Below are positions 1-9,210 of a stretch of 64,000 bases of DNA, piece by piece. Origin of the DNA: Dolomedes plantarius (Eukaryota > Arthropoda > Arachnida > Araneae > Dolomedidae). Made by a program: the position numbers and the translations under genes. The notes beneath the pieces are model-generated. The model saw only the letters and a list, made by a program, of their open reading frames with translations, searched no databases and had not been told where the DNA came from. Positions within the stretch are counted from its first letter, which is position 1, and the number at the start of each line of letters is the position of its first letter. Location of the stretch: assembly GCA_907164885.2 (NCBI GenBank), contig OU015500.1, positions 53,811,283 to 53,875,282 of the forward strand. Direction: 5' to 3'.

Positions 1-131
1 CTTTGATGGATAGGTTTCTCTTTTCCCGACATCAGGTTAAGCAATAAATTTTAGCAACCATATCACTTATCAGTCAAAAGTGGTCTGAAGAACTTGAGAT
101 ATATTTTAAGCTATTTTTATTTGGAAACAGG

Positions 132-165
132 AGTGTGTGTGTGTGTTTGAGGAGGGGGGGGGGGG
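132..165. repeat. GT microsatellite and G homopolymer
   Basis: A short GT run (about 132-147) is followed within a few bases by a run of 13 G (153-165). Nothing else is recognised in 1-390, which is AT-rich and without a plausible ORF. Confidence 0.9.
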
Positions 166-394
166 AGTAAGGAGAAATTGTTAGTGACAAAAGCCTTAAG
201 ATTTGTGGACGTGTTCTAATATTCAAGTTGGTTAGTAAGGATTACGGTAAAAAAATGAGAAGTATACGAATATTCCACATCTCTAAAAGCAAAAATCTAT
301 TTATAAAAATGCTTAAGAAGAATTCATATGAAAATAATAACTGAAAAAAGAAAGGAATTTTTTTTTCAAAGAGGAAGGCACATTGCCTTTTCAA

Positions 395-700
395 CATTCG
401 ACCAATGATATTACCTCATAGGGGAAACAACAGCACCTCTGAGTACCACCTCAATTTGACTGAGGATCACCGAGGGAGATTTAGTGGGTTCGTACCCACC
501 TTCCAACCCGATACCACATGGAGGGATTTTCTGACATACGAATTTAACGTACGCATATCCGGCGCTAATAAGAAGGCGGGAAGTTTCGAATGTTGGGATA
601 GGAAGGGAGAATCCTCAAATGCCGAAACTCGACGCGCTAAACACTGAGCTGCATTGGGTCCTAAGGAAATGGAAGTAACCACGTACAATTGTGATAACAT
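395..700 (-). repeat. tRNA-derived SINE-like fragment (minus strand)
   Basis: On the minus strand, positions 653-633 read GCTCAGTGTTTAGCGCGTC, resembling a tRNA A box (pol III internal promoter). Forty bases downstream, 593-583 contains ATTCGAAAC, close to the B-box consensus. The rest is a GC-richer body of about 200 bp ending near 395. This A-box/B-box spacing is what a tRNA-headed SINE shows. No flanking duplication or tail was found. The open frames across the block (up to 80 codons) look like chance frames. It could instead be an unrelated GC-rich repeat. Confidence 0.42.
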
Positions 701-840
701 AAAGAAAATGCAGGAATTGGTGGATACTAAAATTTAGGGAAAGTTTAATTCTTAAAGTTAAATGGTGAAAACTAATCAACTTAGCACCTAAAATATTTTA
801 ATTAAAATATTTCATTGTGTATAAAAAAACATTTCAATAC

Positions 841-1074
841 CTTTGAATCCTGGTATAAAAAGCTTAAGTCAAAAACAGTGATTTCAATATACCATGTTAT
901 TGGCTTTTATACCAATAGCAGAACTATAATTTCGACTTGAGTCTTTTGCATACAGAAATGTAATTTTTTATGTGAAATTGATAGATTTATATCAGTAAAG
1001 GCTTTTTTTTCAATACTAACAGTTATCTAATAATCACCCTTTTTGACTTAAGCCTTTTATACCAGGCTTCAAAG
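841..1074. mobile_element. Foldback/MITE with about 43-bp terminal inverted repeats
   Basis: Positions 841-884 and 1032-1074 are imperfect inverted repeats; both arms contain CCTGGTATAAAA(A/G)GCTTAAGTCAAAAA when read inward. They enclose about 150 bp of AT-rich non-coding DNA. The arms can fold into one long hairpin, typical of a small non-autonomous DNA transposon or foldback element. No target-site duplication was resolved and the superfamily is unknown. Confidence 0.65.
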
Positions 1075-2065
1075 ATATATTTATTACAAAATATCTATTT
1101 TTGAAATATTTTATAAACTGTCTATGTAATATGCTATAATCACTTCTATTATGTGTATTCAGCGATTATTTAGTACTTAAATTTGTAAAAGAGATACATG
1201 TCCTTTATTCGAGTTCATGATTGTAGCGTAAAATAACGTAGTTTGGGAAATTTTCAAGAAGAAATTTAGAAAGTCATATATTTCAAATCAGGAACATCAT
1301 CAGTAAAGACAAAAGCAGGAATGTTTCAATTATTCAGAAAGATCACGGTATCAAAATTAATTTCATTTTTCACAAATTTAGAACGTTAAACTAAAAATAG
1401 CATAAACGTAACCTCGTCACTATTACCTTTAATCGTCTATTACACTTATAGAAGAAAATAAACCATTAATTTTATGGATTAAAATTTCTTTATTATAATT
1501 TGGGAATAGGAAACATCACTTAAAAATACGTAGTACCAATTTTTACTTTTCAAAACGTTAACTCGGAATTTACAAGGTTTCTTTTATGGTCAATTCAACA
1601 TAAACACTTTGAATACAAATAATGCGCACAAAATATGAGAAAAATGGGTTTATTTTGTTGACATCCAATGTCATTCAATGATTTCACTGAGTGAGCTCGA
1701 AGTATATGTTTATCCATTTTGATTTCACAGAATCTAGCTCTTCTTAATACGAAAAAATATTGACATTTCTTGCGAAAATAAAAGCTCCCGATTGTAAAAG
1801 TATTTAAAATCCCTAGGCAGTTGAAAAATTTAAATAGAAATATCAGTTAATAAAAGTGTTATATTCGAGGCCCAAATGAATAGGAGGCTGTTGTTTTAGT
1901 GACAGTGGTTAAATACCCAAAGCCTTGTATTTGCGCCAGTAGATGACGTTGAATGTTACGAAACAAAACTGTTATCGTCAGAAGGTGTCAGTGTGGTGTT
2001 TGAACGTGTTTTAAAAAGCTCGAGGTAAAAAAGGTAACTACGTACGGTAGCGACATAGATTCGCC
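1075..2065. other. AT-rich interval, nothing recognised
   Basis: No plausible ORF, RNA gene or terminal repeat was seen. The interval is AT-rich, with only short frames. Its right end may hold the 5' part of the mariner remnant that follows. Confidence 0.6.
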
Positions 2066-2069
2066 CAAA

Positions 2070-2450
2070 CAGGCAAAGCGAAAGGTTATTAAATTTTTGA
2101 CAACAGAAGATTTTAGTGAAGACTAAATTTATCGTCTTAAGGGGGATGTGTGTAGGCATGAATGTATTTCATAGACCACAGTATTCAGATGGTTTATGGA
2201 ATCTGGAAATGGACGTGTAAGCATGGGATATGCAAAATCTGCTCAAGCTCACTTTGCCGTCACCATGAAATCGACTGACGTAGACAAGATTTGCCGAGGC
2301 GCTATCCGCGGGAAGGTCATTGATCATCCACCCCGTACTTCCGACCTCTCGCCTTGTGAATACTATATCTTTGGCCCACTGAAAAAGGTTCAAGAAAATA
2401 CGTTGATCCTCAATGATGCATAGATCCGAGACAAGACTGGTTCCTTATAC
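2070..2450 (+). pseudogene. Mariner-type transposase remnant, N-terminal part plus DDE tail
   Basis: Frame 3 reads KFLTTEDFSED from about 2085, then RGAIRG near 2300, matching the helix-turn-helix start of mariner-type transposases. It then jumps directly to SDLSPCEYYIFGPLKK (about 2340-2390), the block around the last catalytic Asp in mariner enzymes. About 200 residues of catalytic core between the two are missing at about 2310-2320, so this is an internally deleted copy. In-frame stops lie near 2123, 2175 and 2421. The copy is cut at 2450 by an hAT insertion and resumes at 9885. It cannot encode an active transposase. Confidence 0.75.
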
Positions 2451-2799
2451 CAGGGTCGGCAAACTACGGTCTGCGAGCCAAATCCGGCCCACCGCTTGTT
2501 TTTAATCCAGCACGCTGGATAATGTTTTTTTACATGAAAAATAAATCAAATTACGCTCTATTTTGCAACGGCCAATGATTGAGTTGAAAAGTTGTGAATA
2601 ATGAATGCGAGTGGCGCTACTGTTATATTCTCTCGTTTGTTGGTGATTTGTTAAAAGTGATGTTTAAAGTAAAAAAATTCACCCAATTTTATATATATAT
2701 ATATCTTTCGGAAGATAAATACGTTCAATTAAAATCTTGAACTATTCTCTTTAACTATTGAGAATATGCATGGAGATTTATATCCGTAATTTGGAGTAC

Positions 2800-3010
2800 T
2801 TATCACTGCGAAAAGACATTTTCGAAATTGAAGTATGTAAAATCGCTATTCAAATCTTTATTAACAGATGACCATTTACAAACAACTTTAATGGTAGGAA
2901 GTACTAATTTCGAACTTCATATTATCTCAGAAAAAATAAGTACATTCATAAGAAATTTTAATCTATTTATAGAGAATAGCTCACTTCTACCCAGACTTGG
3001 GTGTATATAA
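2800..3010 (+). pseudogene. hAT transposase C-terminal fragment
   Basis: The plus frame reads CEKTFSKLKYVKS followed by LTDDHLQTTL. This matches the C-terminal dimerisation region of the hAT transposases related to domesticated vertebrate proteins such as the GTF2IRD2/ZBED-like group, where a 'KSxxRSxLTDEHL' block is conserved. About 60-70 codons survive, ending at a stop at 3008-3010, and the upstream DDE/RNase H-like core is absent. It is non-functional and was deleted before or independently of the LTR insertion immediately to the right. Confidence 0.75.
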
Positions 3011-3018
3011 TTTGAAGT

Positions 3019-3453
3019 GGCACTCTAAATAAATTCGATACAAACACAGTTTATAAACACAGTGCCAAAAACAATTTTTATTGAATTCGTTGCACATATA
3101 GAATCTGCTTTTACAGCAATAAGCATACGTACTACTTGTACGGAATATATATTAGCATTCAATAAAAATACACTTTGCAAAACTCACAAACCAGCAGAGA
3201 GTCAAACCAGCAGTTCTGCTACGTAAACTTTGGGCCCTCTAAACACTAGCGCCGGTTAACACCTGCAGTTGCTTACCTCGTAGCTCCCTTAACTCGCTTA
3301 TCTATCAACCTTAACAACCTTCTTCCCTTTAATCAAGCTGCATTGTATTTATACCAAGCGCGTATGCCGAAATTAGCATATCTCAAGCAGTTTCTTTAAT
3401 TCAATCACTCAAAAGTTCGATTTTTGTGAATCGAATCTTATGTATACCTTACA
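3019..3453 (-). repeat. 3' LTR of Ty3/Gypsy-like element (left copy)
   Basis: About 435 bp, repeated directly at 9211-9638. Read on the minus strand it begins TGTAAGGTATACATAAG, just after a purine-rich tract (complement of 3458-3465), so this is the 3' LTR of a minus-strand element. Its inner boundary is sharp (…ATACCTTACA on plus). The outer boundary near 3002-3019 is uncertain because the two copies diverge there, and no clean target duplication was found. Confidence 0.8.
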
Positions 3454-4008
3454 CTGGCCTCCCTCGAAAACAAACTTAGTTAACTGAGGTCTGAACGGCT
3501 TCAGTTAACTAACTGAAAACGCGTGCTGGTCTGACTCTTTACATAATGGGTGGCAAAGCCAAAAAAACCTTCCACACGTCGTGTGGGGGACAAACGCCAC
3601 TCCCATTTTACAAAACTAACCCCGAAGGGTCCAGGTGAGACCAACACACAGTGGATTTGCAGAGTTGCGGATACTGGGCTGGCCAACTGAGTCCTAGAAA
3701 ATCTATTTTAGTTAAAAGTGTCAACACAATTGCACAGCATGACATTTCTTGACTGTTTGTAGCTACTCTCCCACAACTCATAATACACATGTGTTATGTT
3801 TTGGGAAGTTTGTACATTATTGAGTTAGTCCATTATTGAGTTTAGTTATCTGTAGTTAGTATGTATTTTTTTTCTATTCACTACATGTCCCCTTCAAAAA
3901 TTTATAAAACAACAGTATGCCTTTTTTTCAGTGGCTGACCCCTTTCCTCTCAATTTTTTTTACAGCATATACACTGGGGAACTTCAAACCAATTTGGTTT
4001 GGTTTTTT
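3454..4008 (-). other. 3' non-coding region of the Gypsy-like element with polypurine tract
   Basis: Between the last minus-strand ORF and the 3' LTR. The only clear signal is the purine-rich stretch read on the minus strand at 3465-3458, adjacent to the LTR start, the usual plus-strand primer of LTR elements. Two overlapping 60-codon frames here have no recognisable motif. Confidence 0.5.
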
Positions 4009-4332
4009 TTAAAGAGTGGAAGTTAGAATAAGAGAATTGATACAAGACTTGTTCATGAAAGCGGCAACTTCCCTGTACCAGTCTGTCCATTCCGTGGAAC
4101 CTGTCTTGATGGTCGCAGTCCTAGTAAAGGGGTTCGTTGACCGTGTGGGCATCCTTCGTGCAGCAGGTCGTTGGTCCTGAGGCGCTGGTCCGGCTTGACG
4201 ATGGACAGGAGGTCTCTTGGGAGGAGGATCTTGTTGGGCAGCAGAGATCTTCCGTTTCCTTTGCGTCTGCTTCCCTCGCTTACGTGGATGTTGAAATGGT
4301 TGAGAGTCAGGCGACGACGATGGAGAAGTCAT
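4009..4332 (-). pseudogene. Proline/arginine-rich ORF at the 3' end of the Gypsy-like element
   Basis: 107 codons beginning MTSPSSSPD, strongly basic and proline-rich in the first 70 residues (HPRKRGKQTQRKRK, then PPPKRPP), ending with a short hydrophobic tail. No enzymatic motif is visible. It follows the 377-codon ORF with a change of frame at about 4335-4345, so the two may once have been one longer protein broken by a frameshift. Its position before the 3' LTR fits either a disordered polyprotein tail or an extra ORF. Function unknown. Confidence 0.4.
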
Positions 4333-4345
4333 AGGAGTCTTTCTT

Positions 4346-5479
4346 TTAACTCCTGACGGGGGTTCCTGTGCAGGAGAGGAGCTGCTTCCTCATGCAGGTC
4401 ATCACCGGAATCCTGAGTAGGGGGAGGACCGTCTTCGTTGGTGATCCCCGAGGGTCCAGTATCTTGTGAACCTTGTGAACCTTATCAGCAACACATTCAT
4501 CCTTTGATGGAGGTTTTGTAGACACTTTACTTTTATCCGTACTTTTTAGAGTATAGGCATTAGATTTTAATGCAGATTCTATTTTTTCAAACTTATACGA
4601 CGCACCAACGTGTTTAGTTACTGGCTTTAACTCACCATTTATGATACGTTTACAAATTGGTTCGCCGCTTGTTTCATGTTTTTCAACAAACTGACTCTGG
4701 TTTTCGTACTTGTGCTTATACGACTTCTTGTTTACCGCCTTAATTTCTTCAGTATTAGCAGTTTTAGTGCTGGAACGTGAAAGCGCTTTTTCTCGTTTTT
4801 TGTCACCCTTAACCTTAGTTTTATCCTCTTTTGACGAAAAAGTCTCTTTAATACTTGCGACATCAGACTCGTTATCATTGAAATTCTTGAATACTGCTTC
4901 AGTTTTAGGAAGATTAAGCTTTTCGTACTCGTGCGTTTTAATGCAAACTACGTCTATAACTTCCGAAGCATCAGCTAAACTACTTACAGTATAACTCTGT
5001 GTCAACTTTTCATCCTGATTCTCAGTCTGGTTTTCATGTACGTTATTTAAGACCATATTATCAACCTGGCCTAAAGCATCCCCATTCGGCAGGGAACTTG
5101 AAATAATATCATCATTACCTAGCGAGTTCCTAATATCGTTTAAAGAATTTTTATTTTCGTCAACTAATAAGTATTCACTAACATCCGTAACACGTACTTC
5201 TTCATCTACTAAATTTCCTTCATTAATAGATGTGTGAATATCTTCCAAAATATCATGTATAACATTAATACAAGTATCAGAAGATTTGTTTTCTAAACCA
5301 CTAGCATTAGTATCGGCAGTATTTTCAGAAATTTGCACTGGAATTACCGCATTATTCCAGCTAGGCTCACTTTCATTATAAGCCACAACAATACCCCGAC
5401 TTTCACTATTCTCAAAATAATGATTATTGCTCGGACAAGTTAATACATTTGACCACACAGTTACAACAGGTTGAACCAT
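4346..5479 (-). CDS. 377-codon ORF of unknown function inside the Gypsy-like element
   Basis: Starts at ATG 5479-5477, 15 bp after the gag stop codon (5497-5495), and runs 377 codons without interruption. The product is hydrophilic and acidic in the first two thirds (many N, E, D and S), then lysine-rich (KTKVKGDKKREK and similar), and looks largely disordered. I see no protease, reverse transcriptase, RNase H or integrase motif, no signal peptide and no membrane segment. Its place directly after gag is where pol normally begins, so it replaces pol or is a coding insertion. An open frame this long in a decayed locus is notable. The frame ends near 4346, and coding may continue in another frame into 4332-4009. 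Confidence 0.5.
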   Translation of the reverse strand: MVQPVVTVWSNVLTCPSNNHYFENSESRGIVVAYNESEPSWNNAVIPVQISENTADTNASGLENKSSDTCINVIHDILEDIHTSINEGNLVDEEVRVTDVSEYLLVDENKNSLNDIRNSLGNDDIISSSLPNGDALGQVDNMVLNNVHENQTENQDEKLTQSYTVSSLADASEVIDVVCIKTHEYEKLNLPKTEAVFKNFNDNESDVASIKETFSSKEDKTKVKGDKKREKALSRSSTKTANTEEIKAVNKKSYKHKYENQSQFVEKHETSGEPICKRIINGELKPVTKHVGASYKFEKIESALKSNAYTLKSTDKSKVSTKPPSKDECVADKVHKVHKILDPRGSPTKTVLPLLRIPVMTCMRKQLLSCTGTPVRS

Positions 5480-5494
5480 ATCATGTGAAACAAC

Positions 5495-5925
5495 TTACCA
5501 GTGCACGTAAGGTGCTTGCATATTATTTACTTTAAGTGCATTAATTTCATTGTAATGCCGTGAGCTTCTATTATTTCGCCCGCGATACTGGTTTCGCTGT
5601 TGGTTTGAAACTCGCCAAAAATTTTGGCGGGGGGTAATAAAACTTCTCGTACCTGAGTGACGGTAAGTGGTAGCGAAGAAATGCCTATTGTCGTGTTTAC
5701 ATAAAGCTTGAAGGAGTGTGACCTTGCTTGTAATATTTTGATTGTGCAAAAAATCTTGAACACTTGGATTCAAATGTTGGATAACTATTTTTAAGATTAC
5801 CGCTTCCGTCATCTTTTCTAAATATTCCTCACACTTGGAAATATTTTCCATAGCAAAATCTAACGCAGACTGACCTTTACGTTGCCTTAGAGAATAAATT
5901 TCCGCTTCAATTTCACTTTGATTAA
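5495..5925 (-). pseudogene. Gag-like protein, C-terminal part (split by transposon insertion)
   Basis: The frame is open on the minus strand from the TTAA at 5925-5922 to the stop at 5497-5495. The product continues the gag fold (helical, hydrophobic blocks such as LEKMTEAVILKIVIQHL) and ends in an arginine/asparagine-rich tail (RGRNNRSSRHY), likely nucleic-acid binding in place of a CCHC knuckle. It is in phase with the N-terminal part at 9053-8765 once the 5926-8760 element and one TTAA copy are discounted. This indicates that the gene was intact when the transposon landed. Confidence 0.75.
5922..5925. repeat. TTAA target-site duplication, left
   Basis: TTAA directly abuts the left terminal repeat of the 5926-8760 transposon and is repeated at 8761-8764. 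Counting it only once keeps the disrupted gag frame open, which supports it as a true 4-bp duplication. Confidence 0.85.
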
Positions 5926-6390
5926 GGGGGCTCAGGACCTTGAATCCTTAAAAAAATCGATTTTTTGTTTTTAACTTTTTATGAATCTCTGAATATTTCT
6001 AAACAGATTGCAAAAAACCGCGTTAAAAAATTCCTATTAGTTCTTGAGTTATGAGTATTTTTGTATGACGCTATGCGATTGCCACACCCATTTAAACAGC
6101 TGTCATCGTTTGTTTACGTTTTGTGGTGGTCATCCTTTCAGTGTTTCGTCATTGCTTTTACCCATGTCAATGATTCTTTTTTGTTATTCTTTCCTCTGTG
6201 GTTTTTATTTTTCATACTTTTCAGAAGAAGGAGTAAAATTTCTCAACTTTACTCGCTATAACTGTTTACATGTAGATTTCCCTCGTGTGTTTCACTCTCA
6301 CATTGTACGTTAGAGCTGTTCTGTGCTACAGATTTTGACATCGTTTTAATCGTTTTACTTTACTGTTTTCTTTTGATTTCTTCATTAAAA

Positions 6391-8082
6391 ATGAGCGATA
6401 ATTCTAAAGTGAAAAGATCATCTGGTCAAAGGCCAAAGAAAAGGAGACGTCATCAATATTTTGGGAACCAGTATACTGAACAATCTAAAGTTACTGGTGA
6501 GAACTTTTCTGCATCAGCCAAAAAATTGTCTACTGGTGGAGCTCTGCAAATTGATGAAAAATCTAATTTTCAAGGCTACCTTTTAATGGATAAAGGATTA
6601 TTATTTTCTGCATTTGAGGAATCGCTGTGTTGCTTTATTTGCCATAATAGAGTAACAATATCTACGGAAAATGATTATGGGCTTGTGGTGAATTTGAGTG
6701 TTTTGTGCTCTGTTTGTGGAGTGATTTCTTCATTCAAAAACTCTATGATGATAGGGAAAAACCAAAAGGCCTCTGATTTAAACAGAAGGTTTACATTTGC
6801 CATGAGGTGTATTGGCAAAGGACTTGAAGCATCAAAAACTTTTTGTGGTGTTATGGACTTACCTATCCCTGTCTCGCAAAAGTCATATGATAAAATCATT
6901 AGTCATATTTATGCTGCAACACATGCTGTTACAAAAGCAAGTATGAAGCAAGCCGTTGAAGAAGAAGTGAATCTAACTGGCTCTTCGGATCTAACAGTGA
7001 GTGGCGACGGAACCTGGAAGACCAGAGGCCATTCTTCTCGAGTTGGAGTGACTACTGTTATTGGCAGTGAGACAGGAAAAGTGATTGATCGGTATGTTTC
7101 AAGCTCATATTGTAAAGGTTGCGAAGCTGCCAAAAATATCCCCAGAGAAAATTTATTACAGTGGAAATCTGAACACCAAAAAGTTTGCAGTAAGAACCAT
7201 TCAGGTTCAGCTGCTCTAATGGAAGTGAATGGCATGATTAAGATGTTTTCTCGTTCTGAGGAGCAATATGGAGTAAGATATGTAAATTATATAGGTGATG
7301 GAGACTGCAAAACATTTACAGGCATCACAAATAATAATTCTTACAATGTCCCAGTGTCTAAAATTGAGTGTGTGGGCCATGTGCAGAAAAGGATGGGTGC
7401 ACGCCTGCGAAAACTGAAAACTGAATATAAGGGTAAAAAACTATCCGACAATAAACCACTTAGTGGTAAAGGTCGGTTAACAGATGGTCTTATAGACAAA
7501 TTAACTACCTATTATGGTAATGCAATAAGGAAGCATTCTGATAATGTCAGAGACATGCAGAAAGCAATATGGGCCATATGGTATCATAAGGCTTCAAATG
7601 ATGATACCATAATGCACGATTTCTGCCCTGATGGGGTCAACTCCTGGTGTCCATATCAAAAGTCGGTTGCTAATGCAACACTAAAGGATTTTAAACATAA
7701 AAATCCAGTTCCTTTAACTGTTATGGAATGCATTAAACCTGTTTTTAAAGATTTATCACATCCAAATTTGTTAAAAAAATGTCTTGGGGGTAAAACCCAA
7801 AACGTGAATGAATCTTTAAATGCATTAATTTGGTCATATTGTCCCAAAACATCAAACTCTTCTAGAAAAATTGTACAAATTGCAGTAAATGTTGCTGTTT
7901 CCCAATTTAATTATGGAAAGCAGGCCACATTACACATTATGAAGGAGCTCAGCATTATACCAGGTGTAAATGCTATAGCAGCTGCTGAAGAAGCTGATAA
8001 ACAACGTGTTAAATTGGCAAACAAACGAGCTCTAAATTCAACTTTAGAGGCTCGAATAGCTAATAGAAGAAAGAAAAAGTAA
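6391..8082 (+). CDS. Mutator-like DDE transposase, intact ORF
   Basis: 563 codons from ATG 6391 (context TTAAAAATGAGC; an in-frame upstream TTG is not a plausible start) to TAA 8080-8082. The N-terminus is basic (KKRRRH near residue 20). A putative zinc ribbon has C81-x2-C84 and C106-x2-C109. The candidate catalytic triad is D206 in SGDGTW, D303 in YIGDGD and E474 in NVNESLN, with a conserved-looking ECVGHVQKR block near residue 326 and a lysine-rich C-terminus (RRKKK). The length and motif order fit the 'Mutator-like transposase' domain proteins common in arthropods and cnidarians (family knowledge, not searched). No stop or frameshift is visible. It would cut and paste its own element by binding the GGGGGCTCAGG termini in the nucleus. 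Confidence 0.85.
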   Translation: MSDNSKVKRSSGQRPKKRRRHQYFGNQYTEQSKVTGENFSASAKKLSTGGALQIDEKSNFQGYLLMDKGLLFSAFEESLCCFICHNRVTISTENDYGLVVNLSVLCSVCGVISSFKNSMMIGKNQKASDLNRRFTFAMRCIGKGLEASKTFCGVMDLPIPVSQKSYDKIISHIYAATHAVTKASMKQAVEEEVNLTGSSDLTVSGDGTWKTRGHSSRVGVTTVIGSETGKVIDRYVSSSYCKGCEAAKNIPRENLLQWKSEHQKVCSKNHSGSAALMEVNGMIKMFSRSEEQYGVRYVNYIGDGDCKTFTGITNNNSYNVPVSKIECVGHVQKRMGARLRKLKTEYKGKKLSDNKPLSGKGRLTDGLIDKLTTYYGNAIRKHSDNVRDMQKAIWAIWYHKASNDDTIMHDFCPDGVNSWCPYQKSVANATLKDFKHKNPVPLTVMECIKPVFKDLSHPNLLKKCLGGKTQNVNESLNALIWSYCPKTSNSSRKIVQIAVNVAVSQFNYGKQATLHIMKELSIIPGVNAIAAAEEADKQRVKLANKRALNSTLEARIANRRKKK

Positions 8083-8760
8083 GAAGAGGAAAAACATCTA
8101 TTAGCAGAAGGGGATGTTTATACCGCAGGAGCATTTTAAGAAAGTTTGGAGCCAGTTAGTAGGTTATAAACAGAACTTTAAACTTTAAAGTACTTTTTCT
8201 CAAAATGATGATTTTGAACATTGTGCACACTCTTACCCTTAAGCTATGCAAGCAATATTGATGAAATTTTAACCACATGTTCATTATAAGTCATTCTCTA
8301 AATTAAAACCAAAAAAATAGAAACTCCTTGGAAAATTTTTGGATTTCACTTACAAATATGCATTAAAATTCATCAAATTTTATTCATTTCATAATTTATG
8401 CATATAAAAAATGTTTAGTAGTATTTTATTGCCATATTTTGGTTTTAAACTGAAGGTAAGTGTGTTTTAATTATTTTGTAACAAACATTTTTTTTCTACA
8501 TGCATATTTTGTTAAATAATGCTGCGCTCAGTGACTTTTTACTTTTTGGCCCTTTAACAAATTCACATTTTTTAAATTGAAAAATTTATCTTAATTATCT
8601 AGTTTTAAATTTAATTTCTGATGCGCATAATAACTCATAATGTCTTACTTTAATATAAAATCAAAACAATCTTTCTTTTTTTAATTTTACTGAAGTTTGG
8701 AGTGTTCGAACTGCACATGTTTCTTAGCTTTTTCAACCAAATCGAAGGTCCTGAGCCCCC
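8083..8760. other. 3' non-coding region and right TIR of the TTAA transposon
   Basis: AT-rich, no ORF, ending with the right terminal inverted repeat at 8745-8760. It presumably holds the transcript end and sub-terminal transposase-binding sites. No repeated sub-terminal motif was obvious. Confidence 0.6.
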
Positions 8761-8764
8761 TTAA
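8761..8764. repeat. TTAA target-site duplication, right
   Basis: Second copy of the TTAA duplicated by insertion of the 5926-8760 element. Confidence 0.85.
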
Positions 8765-9053
8765 ATGTCTTTGGAAAAACGCTAAGAAACTGTTGCTTGA
8801 ATGACAAATAGTCAAAAATCAGATTTCTGCTTTGCATACACGTGTACCGCTGATATGCACTACCTCTTAAAGCGGCTAGAGCAATTTTAAGTTTATCCCC
8901 CTGTGGGGTGCATTGTTGCTGAAAGTAATACTCAATTTTCTTTAGAAATTGACTTGAGGGGCCGCCATTGAAGGTGGCTTCGAATGGCGCAATTGTCTGA
9001 ACCATAATTACCCGAGGAAAATTTCCAGCGGGGTTTTTATCTACCACACTCAT
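8765..9053 (-). pseudogene. Gag-like protein, N-terminal part (split by transposon insertion)
   Basis: ATG at 9053-9051 (MSVVDKNPAG). The frame reads through a retrotransposon-gag type segment (FNGGPSSQFLKKIEYYFQQQ, later KIALAALRGSAYQRY) typical of Ty3/Gypsy capsid proteins, where a 'G…W/FL…E.YF…K…A…L.G.A' pattern is usual. The frame runs into the TTAA insertion at 8764-8761 and resumes at 5925. An upstream in-frame Met at 9110 would add a hydrophobic stretch and is less likely. The gene is now interrupted and cannot give a complete capsid. Confidence 0.75.
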
Positions 9054-9210
9054 TTTCCAATAGTATATAAGTACTTGCAACAATTTTATCAATATAAGTA
9101 CACAGTACACAGTTTAACTTCAATTATGTTGTTCGTTATAAATGTAACGATAACAACCAGGGTATATGTAAAGTTTCGGGCTCCAGTATAGCAGTATAGA
9201 GATTTATTAG

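Larger units (their letters stand above)
5926..8760 (+). mobile_element. Complete TTAA-inserting DDE transposon (Mutator-like transposase family)
   Basis: 2,835 bp with perfect 16-bp terminal inverted repeats (GGGGGCTCAGGACCTT at 5926-5941 and its complement at 8745-8760), flanked by TTAA on both sides. It carries one uninterrupted transposase ORF (6391-8082) on the plus strand, about 460 bp of 5' sequence and about 680 bp of AT-rich 3' sequence. The target is the gag gene of a Gypsy-like element. TTAA targets are classical for piggyBac, but this transposase is not piggyBac-like. Repbase literature describes TTAA targets and GRG-type termini for Sola3, which is one possible placement. Ends and ORF are both intact, so it may be recent. 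Confidence 0.85.

Noticed and set aside
405..647. 80-codon ORF in a GC-richer block, overlapped by a 77-codon antisense ORF
   Set aside because: Open on both strands, no motif; better explained by a tRNA-like SINE block.
6675..7847. Several minus-strand ORFs (74, 108 and 63 codons) within the transposase gene
   Set aside because: Antisense shadows of the intact 563-codon transposase.
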